Source of the DNA: Malus domestica
Taxonomy: Eukaryota > Streptophyta > Magnoliopsida > Rosales > Rosaceae
Assembly: GCF_042453785.1 (NCBI RefSeq)
Contig: NC_091676.1
Location: 1,123,501 to 1,187,500, forward strand
Length of the DNA stretch: 64,000 nucleotides
Reading direction: 5' to 3'
Below are positions 1-9,750 of this stretch, in pieces (positions within the stretch are counted from its first letter, which is position 1; every line of letters begins with the position of its first letter). The notes under the pieces are model-generated. The model searched no databases, had not been told where the DNA came from, and was given only the letters and a program-made list of their open reading frames with translations. The position numbers and the translations under genes are program-made.

Positions 1-821
1 AGGTAACGATTATTGCCCGGATGCACCACCTCAACTTGGTCAGACTTTGGGGCTTTTGCGCGGAAAAGGGTCAACGGATCTTAGTCTATGAGTACGTCCC
101 AAATGGATCCCTCGACAAGTACCTCTTCCAACCGGGTCGGGTTACGCCGTCAGACTCGGTGGAGGAAACGGGTGTTCTGATCGATGACGAGCGGAAACCG
201 ATACTCGATTGGGGGATCCGATACCGAATTGCTTTGGGTGTGGCGAGATCGATCGCGTACCTCCACGAGGAGTGCTTGGAGTGGGTTTTGCACTGCGACA
301 TCAAGCCGGAGAACATTCTCTTGGGCGACGATTTCTGCCCCAAGATATCGGATTTCGGGCTGGCGAAGCTGAAGAAAAAGGAGGACATGGTGACGATATC
401 TCGGATGCACGGGACCCGCGGGTACATGGCGCCGGAGTGGATCAAGGCGGACCAGATCACGCCCAAGGCTGACGTGTACAGCTTCGGGATGGTGCTGTTG
501 GAACTGGTGAGTGGGGTCCGCAACACCGAGATCCAAGGGTCGATGATCGAGAGCGACGACTGGTACTTTCCGAGATGGGCGTTCGATAAGGTGTTTAAGG
601 AGATGAACGTGGAGGATATTCTGGACCGTCGGATCAAGAACTCGTACGATAGCAGGGTGCATTTCGATGCGGTGAATCGGATGGTGCAGACGGCGATGTG
701 GTGCTTGCAGGATCGGCCGGAGATGCGGCCGTCGATGGGGAAGGTGGCGAAGATGTTGGAGGGGACGGTGGATATCACGGAGCCCAAAAAGCCCACTATA
801 TTTTTCCTCAGCGACGACTAG
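1..821 (+). CDS. G-type lectin S-receptor-like Ser/Thr kinase, 3' part
   Basis: The reading frame is open from base 3 (codons GTA ACG ATT ATT GCC CGG precede the first ATG at 21), so the gene continues past the left edge and only the C-terminal kinase part is present. Visible motifs are HCDIKPENILL (catalytic loop), DFGLAK, GTRGYMAPEW (activation segment end) and DVYSFGMVLLELVSG. The residue before the catalytic Asp is Cys and not Arg, so this is a non-RD kinase, a class common among plant immune and lectin receptors. The tail motif RPSMGKVAKMLEGTVDI is typical of the S-domain/G-type lectin receptor kinases. It ends with TAG at 819-821. The kinase would act on the cytoplasmic side of the plasma membrane. 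The lectin ectodomain and transmembrane segment lie outside the window, so the exact subfamily is inferred from the kinase alone. Confidence 0.9.
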   Translation, partial: VTIIARMHHLNLVRLWGFCAEKGQRILVYEYVPNGSLDKYLFQPGRVTPSDSVEETGVLIDDERKPILDWGIRYRIALGVARSIAYLHEECLEWVLHCDIKPENILLGDDFCPKISDFGLAKLKKKEDMVTISRMHGTRGYMAPEWIKADQITPKADVYSFGMVLLELVSGVRNTEIQGSMIESDDWYFPRWAFDKVFKEMNVEDILDRRIKNSYDSRVHFDAVNRMVQTAMWCLQDRPEMRPSMGKVAKMLEGTVDITEPKKPTIFFLSDD

Positions 822-1691
822 TCTCTGGAGTTGAATAATGTCGTTGTTGCCGGCGGCCCCTCGTTGGCGCCTTTTTTGTATTTTGCTTTAAGTTGTTGTA
901 TTTAATTTATTTTCCTTGTATATTATTGTATTATACTCATTGGGCCCGCTATGATTTAGTTCCCAAAGGGCCTTTGGAATCGGGAAAGTAAAGAGTCCAA
1001 GATCCGATAACGTTTGTGACTCGCATTGTTAAATATTAGAAGGGATTGACGAGAGTATAGACATTATTATTTTCTACAACAACTTTAAGGCACAATTTGT
1101 TGAGCATTGTTTATCTATGTTGAGCATATAAACGAACTTTGAATGTAGATAAAATCTTATTCGTTCATTTTATATCTTGTGAACCAGGATTCTCTCCTGA
1201 GCATTCCCTAGGGATCCCGCAATCTTATTCGTTCATTTTATATCGTGCGCTCAGTTTTCGTTAGGTACTATTCATATTTGAATTTTAAAATTTAAATTTT
1301 AAATGATTTCTGATCGCACGATACACGATGAACGGATAAAATTGCAGGATCCCTAGGAAAATGCTCAGGAGAGAATCCTGATTCCTGTCTTGTGATTTTG
1401 TTCTTCTTAATAATACGATATTATCTACACTAAGAAAAATGAAATGAATAACATCAAAATTAACATTTTAATATAAAAATATAATTTTTCGTTAAAATAA
1501 ATAGCATCGACATCTTTTTATTAAAACTCGCTCAAAAAACCCACCCCAAATGCCCAGACGCATTCACATTGATTCTTTCAGTCTCACTCTCTTGTCCATT
1601 CTTCCATTTTTTTTTTCTTGTCGTAATTCACAAATTATGAATCTCCTCTTCTTCCAGTTCTGAATTAAAAGCTCTCTGAAGGTCTCGTCTC
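822..1691. other. Intergenic region, receptor kinase to POD1
   Basis: Contains the 3' UTR of the kinase, the MITE at 1183-1387 listed separately, and the AT-rich promoter and leader of the POD1-like gene. A pyrimidine-rich leader runs from about 1575 to 1640. I see no further gene. Confidence 0.6.
1183..1387. mobile_element. MITE with inverted termini, family A copy 1
   Basis: The arms at 1185-1204 (CAGGATTCTCTCCTGAGCAT) and 1361-1380 are exact reverse complements, and the match continues inward through CCCTAGGATCC-like sequence and the pair ATCGTGCG / CGCACGAT. An 8-base direct repeat TCTTGTGA flanks it (1175-1182 and 1388-1395), as expected for a hAT-like target duplication. There is no coding capacity. 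A second good copy lies at 46696-46902 and a decayed one near 25387-25525. Confidence 0.8.
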
Positions 1692-4600
1692 ATGGCGTTG
1701 AGATCCAACGGTCGAAAACTGTCGTTCGAGATTCTGAGAAGAAACAGCTCCCTCGACGGTGAACATGACGAAGCAATCTTCTACCGATCCAACTCCGATC
1801 CCCTCCAATCCGATCAATCCACCAACGCCAAGTCCGCGCGGAGAAAACGCAAGAAGAAGAAGAAGACACCCGCCACCGCTCACGCTTCCATACCCGAAAG
1901 CCCCACCGCCACCTACGGCGTCGTTTCTGACTCCTTCGATGTCAATTCCGAAACCACAAACGTAGAAACCGGCGATATTCGCGGCAACGGATTGGAATTC
2001 AATTACAGAGCCCAGACCGTGCTCCTGCCCGTCACGACGGAGGTCGTCGATCCCGAGTTTCAGAATTTGTGCGGGGCCGCCGAGTTGAGGCAGAGGACTG
2101 TCATTGGGAGCGCCGGAGGAGTCGTGGAAGAGACGGAAACGGCGTCGTCTCATATTGAAGGCGAGGCCAAGGAGGAGAGTGCGGCGGAGGGGGGTTCGGC
2201 GAGTAAGCAAAGGAGCGAGCCCAATGGGAAAGTGATCCCGAAATTGCAGACCGCCGAGTCATTGGATTGGAAGCGGCTCATGTCCGAAGATCCAAATTGT
2301 GAGTCCTTTTGCTTTTCCCTCGTGCAATTTTTGTGTACAAATTCTTCAAGTTTTGATATTTATTTTGGCTTCTTGTCTCAGGTGTATTTTCAGTGGACAA
2401 GTCGCCAGTGCAGTACTTCATGGAAGAGATGTCGATTGGCAATTCGTTGCGGAGCACAACCACCCTTGGCAATGAGAAGGAGCGAGAGATAGTTTACGAC
2501 ACGATATTTCGATTGCCATGGCGATGTGAACTGGTAATCTTTTAGCAGTAGCTATTTTACATTGTTCCTTGAGAAAATGTGTGTACAACTCTGTCTTAAC
2601 TGTGACCATTTTTGCTGCAGCTTATAGATGTTGGCTTCTTTGTGTGCTTTGATTCGTTTCTGTCACTGTTGACGATCATGCCAACAAGAATTTTGATGAC
2701 TGTTTGGAGGACTATACACTCAAGGTTCACTTTTCCCCTCTGGGTTTGTCTCATAATTTCGCAAAGTTGGGTTCTTTGAATTCTTTCATTTATATCGGCT
2801 TAGTCATTCGGGTGCTTTGAAGTTTGTACCACTGTAGTGAAATTTCTGTTTTCATGTTGTTTTTGTTTTTGTGTTAAATTTTGTTAAACCGTAACGAATG
2901 ACAAGATATTTAAACGTCACCTAACCATACCTGGGGCAGGCAGTTTAAGAGGCCATCTGCAGCAGAGCTGTCTGATTTTGGGTGTTTTACTATAATGGCT
3001 TGTGGAGCCACTCTCTTGCAGCAAACAGGTGAGTAAGAAGATAATGGAGCTATTCTTTCACGTTGTAATGACTTATAGCAACCAGTTTGTGGATATTATT
3101 ATAACCTGATGACCAGTTCCATTGATTAGAGCAATAGCTGGATGTACTATGTAGTATACTGATTGTATTATTTATTTGTTTGCTTCCCTTAGATATCAGC
3201 TTAATATATCACATGATCCGTGGTCAAGGAACAATCAAATTATATGTGGTTTACAACGTGTTGGAGGTAATTAAGTTATTGATCATATGATTTAAGTTTT
3301 GACACTTGCTGTATTTCTTTTCAATTTCCTCTTCAGAACATTATGTTGTTCATCTTTTTAAAAGGCAAAAAGGCTGAGGCGAAACAAAATGTCACTGTAC
3401 AATATCTTAGAAGCATAGTTGTTGGCAGCAGTCTAAGAGTTGCTTTCTTTGTACTTTGCAGATATTTGATAAACTATGCCAAAGTTTTAACCCAGATGTA
3501 TTGCAAACTCTATTTAACTCAGCAGATGGACTTGCAAGTTGTCCACCAGAAAACATGAGATTCTGGATTTGGAGATTCATTTGCGACCAAGCTTTAGCTG
3601 TGGCTGCCTCAAATATCCTTTGGAAAGATCATTTTATTCATAGATTTTTTTACCCCACTTTCCTGCATAATATACAGAGTTCCTTAACTATACGTACTTA
3701 TTCATGCATTTATCTTATTAGCTCAGGCAATTACTTTGTCAACCTGCATAGTTGCTCACAATAATGCCTTGTTGGCTTTGCTGGTGTCCAATAATTTTGC
3801 CGAGATAAAAAGCAGTGTGTTTAAGCGATTTAGCAAGGACAACATTCATAGTCTGGTATACTTTGGTGAGTTATCTTCCTGTTATGTTACGGTCCGTATG
3901 AATCACATTGCTGTTTTCTGATGCATTCCTTCTAATACACTCTTAGTATATAGTAAGGCTGCTTAACATTTGCTACAGTGTGTCCATATTTGTGCTCAAC
4001 TACCAAAATATAGATCATATTGTGGGCATAGACTTAACAAAACCTTGGAAGCTTTTACCTCGTCTGCTTATGGTTTGTTGCATAAAAACAAATAGGTCTG
4101 TTGGCGATATTGTGTGATGATTACAGAGAAAAGATGTAGGCTTAAATCTTAATGTCATATTTGCTATCTAGTTTTTCTCGGGTTTAATCTTTTCATTTGA
4201 TCTGAAATTTTATTTTATTTTTGGTTTCTTGCAACCAGATTCAGTAGAGAGATTCCACATTTCAGCATTCCTCTTGTTTGTTTTAGCTCAAAACATTCTT
4301 GAGGCTGAAGGACCCTGGTTCGAAAGTTTTCTTTCTGTAAGTTGACCTAGACATTTTGACGAGAAACTGTTCTTTATAAAAGAAAAAGTTTTCTTGCACA
4401 GCAAACATTTTGATTGCTGTTTTTACATTTGCTTACCGCAGAATGCTCTCTTAGTATACGTCTGTGAGATGATTATCGATATCATAAAGCATTCGTTCAT
4501 TGCTAAGTTCAATAACATTAAGCCCATTGCATACTCGGAGTTTCTTGAAGATCTATGCAAGCAGGTATTGTCTTCTCAAAAAGTTGTGGGTGCTTTTTTT

Positions 4601-5229
4601 TTCTTTTTCTCACCCAGTGTAGGATTAAGGGATATTTAGTATGTTTAGATCATTATATTGAAATCTGACCCTCTGTTTTCGTCTCATCAGACTTTAAATA
4701 TACAATCAGAGGCTTCAAAGAAAAATCTTACATTCATTCCTCTGGCACCAGCTTGTGTGGTAAGCCACTTGTTATTACGTACCTTGACGTCGATTTTCAT
4801 GGTTTGAAGTCATCCCCACTTTTATATGGTAGAGCAAAAAATCTATCCGTAGAAAAGTTCACTAATTGCTCACAGAATCCTACAATGGGCTACAAGAATT
4901 AGGGTTCTGATATGAGATTTGAGCTGTGATGAAAATGAAATATTCAATTTTGTGTGCAAATACTGTTATTAATATCGATAATTATGAGATAATCCTAAAC
5001 GGTATTGTCAACTTTGTTGTAGGTCATCCGAGTGCTTACTCCGGTATATGCTGCGCATCTTCCTTACAGTCCCCTTCCGTGGAAACAATTTTGGACTCTC
5101 GTCCTTTTCGCGATGACATATGTTATGCTGACAAGCCTCAAGGTGTTGATAGGCATGGGCCTCCAGAAACACGCCGGTTGGTACGTCAATAGGTGCAAAA
5201 GGAGGAAACACCATCTTCATTATGATTGA
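1692..5229 (+). CDS. POD1: POD1/TAPT1-family membrane protein
   Basis: Eleven coding exons fit without a break: 1692-2298, 2382-2533, 2621-2724, 2940-3028, 3193-3266, 3462-3612, 3698-3865, 4239-4336, 4442-4564, 4691-4759 and 5023-5229 (613 codons plus stop). The N-terminal about 200 residues are polar with a Lys/Arg-rich run near residues 50-60. The rest is a multi-pass membrane domain with the conserved stretches TIFRLPWRCELLIDVGFFVC, AHNNALLALLVSNNFAEIKS, RFHISAFLLFVLAQNILEAE and YEFLEDL-like YSEFLEDLCKQTLN. It closely matches Arabidopsis POLLEN DEFECTIVE IN GUIDANCE 1, an ER-lumen-linked protein needed for pollen tube guidance and embryo patterning, and animal TAPT1. All introns are GT-AG except 3613-3697, which reads as AT-AC (listed separately). 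The start is the first ATG of the open frame and gives the family's usual MALRS-type N terminus. Confidence 0.93.
3613..3697 (+). other. U12-type AT-AC intron in POD1
   Basis: No GT-AG pair joins exon 3462-3612 to the following exon in frame. An 85-base intron starting ATATCCTT (3613-3620) and ending AC (3696-3697) does. It contains TTCCTTAAC at 3680-3688, the consensus minor-spliceosome branch site, about ten bases before the 3' end. Joining A (3612) to TT (3698) gives ASIIHAFILLAQ across the junction, as in POD1 homologues. Confidence 0.85.
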
Positions 5230-6437
5230 TCGTAAAGAAGGGAAGTCTTTTGCTCTTCACACATTAGTATTATTCTGTTAATTCCGCGCAAGGAACCCCC
5301 AACGAAGAAGTTGAAGATCGGGGTTCCTGTGGAAGTATGCGCATTAGACCATCCGTGGGCTGCAAAGATGGGGATTAGGACATCATAAGGTAGAGAAACC
5401 CGTATTTGGTAATTTCCTTTTTCGGCCAGAACATCTTGTAGCCTCTGTAGTCTAGTTATGCATAGTTATTACCATCCAATTTTGTTACATGACAAAGGTT
5501 TACTTGCTGCTTCGGGACGGGACTGTATAGAAAGGGTAATGTATGATATCGTGAAACCAACAGTGATTTCCGCTGTTTGGAAGCACTCTTCAAGCATACT
5601 TTTATGGAGCGTATCGAACTTTTGACCTATCATAATCCTAATCATTATTTTTGAAGACAAGTGGACTAATAATTCAAACAAGGGGACGAGTTTTACCATC
5701 ACACTTGCCCCCTTACTCAACTTTTGGGAAGATTATTGTGTGCATGCCGTATAGGGCATGGCACCAGTCTTAATAGGGGGTATGCAAAATGTGAGATATT
5801 TTAACATTACATTTAAGTGAGGCTTCAATTAAAAAAACAGTAAAATTTGAACCTGTGAAATTAATTAATAAAGATAAGATCAGACGATTGATGTAATTCG
5901 AATAAATTTTCATCTTTATCCGCCTAAACCTTTTTCTTTTTTTTTTCTGATAAAGATGAAAAATTATTGGAGACGGATAACCATGCCAAGCTATTTGGTA
6001 CATTTATGTTGCCTAATAAGCACGAGACACTTCTGAGGCAAATACTACAACTCTGGCAGGGCATATAGGTAATTTCATGTATTCCTATATTTTATATAGT
6101 ATCATAAAATCTAAAACCAAAATATATAAGAATATTCTGTATAATGTCGGAGTAAATTTAGGAATTCTCTTTAAAGTTTAGTGAGGCTACAAAAGTCAAT
6201 GACTTTATTTTTGTTCTTTTGACTTACTCTGTTTAGAACAACCGATAAAAAAGAATATATATTTACTAATTTAAACGGAAACAATGAACAAAATAAAATA
6301 TGAATATATGAAAAATTAAAATCAGTGCGTATTTATTATTTTTCACGAAAAAAATGTATAATAATTAAATGCATTTAATTTCGTAGCACTTTCCGTTTGG
6401 GTTTTTACCGGATAGAAAGTTATTTTTGAGACTTGTT

Positions 6438-6473
<36 letters not shown>

Positions 6474-7110
6474 TAACGAATTTCCATTGGGTTAACAAAA
6501 TGTGGCAATATTTTGCTTATAAAATTAAATCAAAATTGATGCTTCATGAAAAAAATTAATAAAAAAGCTCAAACAATTATTATAAAAAAATAAAAACAAA
6601 TGGAAAATAAAAGGGGACAAAACGGCACCGAAAATCTCGCTTATTTCGGCGGGAAAGGACGTAAAGCGATAAGAAAAATCTCACTCAGTAGGGTTTTGCG
6701 CAACATGGCCCCATAGGAAAATCCCACTGACCTAATTATTTTATTTACAATTAAGTAAGATAATTAGTAATAATTTCTCAAAACTACAACCGTCGGATTC
6801 CATTTGAGTTTGATCCGACGGATATACAGCATTTAGCTTCCCGCGGAGTACAATTAAGTGGGAAATTGGACACAGGTCTTTGCCTGCCTGCTTGGATAAA
6901 GGGTGTTCCATTTATTCCTACTTTCCTATAACATTGTGAATTCTTCAATCTCATTCACTTCTCCTCTCTCAATTGCTTGCTCACAACCCTTGTGGAGGTG
7001 GACTTGTTTGCAATTTTTGCAAAAATTTTCATGTTTTTCTCACTCACTTTTTCAAGTATCGACTCCTGCAATTACAGAAAATACAGTTTCTGTCCATACA
7101 AATTGAAGAA
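5230..7110. other. Intergenic region, POD1 to PLATZ
   Basis: Holds the POD1 3' UTR, AT-rich spacer with a 29-base A run at about 6442-6470, and the PLATZ promoter and leader. About 5795-5870 shares a short sequence (ending in a GAGGCTTCAATTAAAA-type motif) with 23585-23660, so it is probably part of a dispersed repeat. No gene is recognised. Confidence 0.5.
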
Positions 7111-8641
7111 ATGGTAAGAATTTGAGTTCTTTCAATGAGTTTTGCTATGATCATTGTTATTTTCGAATTGATTGTTTGAAGTTACTTGGTTGTGATTTTG
7201 TCAATTTGCGAATATGATTGAATGGTTTTTGAGTTTGAAAGATAAACAATCAAAGTCTTAGTCAAAGTTATGATCTTTGGTTGTATTGTGAATTTTTGAA
7301 ATTTGATTGGATGGTTTTTGAGTTTGAAGGACAAACAATCATCGTTTTGATGAAAGTTATGATCTTTGGTTGCGGGTTTTGAGAATTTGTGAATTTTGAT
7401 TGAATGGTTTTTGAGTTTGCAGGCTAAGCAATCAAAGTTTTGATCAAAGGCATGACCTTTGGTTGCGGGTTTTGTGAATTTGTGAAATTTATTGAATGGT
7501 TTTTGAGTTTGACGCTAAGCACTCAAAGTTTTGATCAAATCTATGATCTTTGGTTGTGGGTTGTGGATTTGATTGTATGATTTTTGAGTCTTGAATTTTT
7601 TTTTAATTAAGTTTTGATGAATTTGTGATTGCTACATGTTTGTTGAAAGGTGTCTTGAAGTGGGGATGTGTTGGTTTTGTAGGTAGGCTGCAAGGTTTGC
7701 ATAAAAAACAGTACAGATAATTGGCTTCACACCCTTTTACTTAGCAAATTCTTCGGTTCCTGCGGTGTTCATCAAGACCTTCGAAAAAACGAGAAGAATG
7801 TGTTCTGCATAGACTGCAGCCTCCGCCTCTGCAGGCATTGTATGACATCTCATTGCCTTCACACAAAGCTTCAGATCTGCAAATACGTTTATCATGATGT
7901 CGTTCGCCTTCAAGAAATTCAGAAGCATCTTGACTGCTCTAAAATTCAGGTTTGCTTCCCCACTCTCTGTCTTATACAACTCTCAGCACTTGTATGTGGA
8001 TTTCATGATTGTTGGTGAAAATACATATGTGATTTCATTTGTTAAGTTCATCGCGAAGCTCGTACTTGTACAGTTGAATTGAATGTTCTGTATCTCAAAC
8101 AATGACAACTTGATGTTTACAGACATATAAAATCAACGGCGAGAAAGCTGTGCATCTAAATCCTCGTCCTCAATCCAAAGACGCCAAACCATCAACGAAA
8201 GCAAAGTTCGGTGCTTCCTGTGAAGCTTGTGGGAAATATCTACAGGACATGCCAAATCGCTACTGCTCCATCGCGTGCAAGGTAATTGTTGTCGCTTGTC
8301 AGTTCCAAATTTTCGACTCCAATTTGGTATTTCGCACTCCATTGCATGTAAGGGGTCAAGAAACATTTGCCTGTTTCACATTTCAGGCATCGGTAGTTTC
8401 AGTGACGCCGAAAGACCACCAAAGTCATGAATTCATCACCGTTGCAGTACCCCAATATGCTGAATTTTCGCTAAAAGGTAACTACTACAATTCGGAAACA
8501 AATATGAGCGAAATGGAGTCGTCCTCTATCTCGTTAGCGGAGTCATCTGAAGAGATGAATGCTTGGGTGTGTTCAGCATTGAAGCCGAGGAGGCTTTTGC
8601 ACAAGAGGAAAGGCATTCCTCACAGAGCTCCTCTCTGCTGA
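7111..8641 (+). CDS. PLATZ zinc-dependent DNA-binding protein
   Basis: Coding exons are 7111-7113, 7683-7949, 8123-8281 and 8387-8641 (227 residues). The first coding exon is only the ATG; the donor GTAAG follows directly and the next exon starts GTA GGC TGC, giving the family N terminus MVGCKVCIKN. The zinc-binding part is clear: CGVHQDLRKNEKNVFCIDC, LCRHCMTSHCLHTKLQI, CEACGKYLQDMPNRYCSIAC. PLATZ proteins are plant-specific nuclear factors that bind A/T-rich DNA and usually repress transcription; some interact with RNA polymerase III. The C-terminal third is Ser/Glu-rich followed by a basic stretch (KPRRLLHKRKGIPHRAPLC). The length is typical. The 5' leader from about 6940 is pyrimidine-rich. 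The 569-base first intron contains degenerate tandem repeats of a roughly 85-base unit at about 7190-7580. Confidence 0.92.
7190..7580. repeat. Degenerate tandem repeat in PLATZ intron 1
   Basis: About four to five copies of a unit of roughly 80-90 bases recur, each holding versions of GAATGGTTTTTGAGTTTG, CAATCAAAGTTTTGA and TATGATCTTTGGTTG. It is intronic and has no coding signal. Confidence 0.7.
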
Positions 8642-9750
8642 TGCCTAAACACTTTCAATGATATTTTTGCTTCCTTTTTTTTCTCTCTTATAAATTATTG
8701 GTTATGTCTAAGCATTAATAAATCCATAAAACCAGAGCTATGAAAATCAAATATATCTTTCACAAAACAAGATTAGTGTAATGTTGATGAAATGAGAACG
8801 TTAGCAAAGTCACTTGATGCTGTGTGAGAAACTTTAAACATGTAACGTCGTGTTATTGATTTAGACTGTCACATTGACGCTCGAGAAGTAAATGTCTTTT
8901 CGAATTTGATAGGTTTGTGATGGATTCGTGTGCATTATGGCAACAGTCTTTAGTTTATGTCTTGTTATGGATTGTGGCAGACAGAAAGAGTTGCTGCATA
9001 GATCGTATTGTAATTGTATGCATGTTGCACATGGATGACGGATCACCAACTTTTTATCATGTTTTGTTTGCTTGGCAATTGCCAGGCTTGTGGGATCAAA
9101 GTAGAATCAATCACATGAGTGAAAAGCTGTTTTGAAACCTGCTTTTGTTGAAAAAAGCACTTTTGGATTCTAGCCTCCATAATCATTAATCCATATCGAT
9201 CCGAAATTGGTATTGTAGAACTTTTGAATTGGAAGGTCAGTTACTAACAATCACATTCAGAGAAATAGGGATGTCTCGCATTGAACGAGATTAAAATAAG
9301 ATCACGTGTAACTGTATCCTAAAGATCTTTATGTCTTTGTAAGATGTGCCTTGTCGATAATATGATCAAACACTCATGCTCAAAAGTTTCTCCTATTCAC
9401 GGTAATTACGAGCTAAAAATATACCCCAAAGCTGAAGGCTCAATATTATGCGCTAATATTAGATCTTCTTTTTTTATATACAAACGATATTGAATAAATA
9501 TTTATATACAAGCGAGCTGGAGCCCGCCGTATTGGAGCGAGCTCCAACAGAAAACGAGTTGGCTACTCACCGCCCAAAATCAACACCCCAATCGTGATTC
9601 CCAAACTTCCCGCTGATAGCAAAATCAAAACACCATTAACAAAAAAAGAAATTAACCCTAAAAATAAAAATAAGAGAAAAACAGGAACAAAAATACTACA
9701 ACAAAAAGAACGTGCATTCCCTCTCGATTCTCGAACAAAAATATACCCAA
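8642..9750. other. Intergenic region, PLATZ to BPA1-like gene
   Basis: 3' flank of PLATZ, then AT-rich spacer, then the promoter and leader of the RRM gene (A-rich leader about 9600-9750). No gene, RNA or complete repeat is recognised. Confidence 0.45.

Noticed and set aside
86-796. Long minus-strand frame opposite the receptor kinase
   Set aside because: The plus strand encodes clear kinase motifs; the minus frame is a shadow.
3613-3764. Continuation of the POD1 exon past 3612 as coding
   Set aside because: It destroys family similarity at once, whereas the AT-AC intron restores it.
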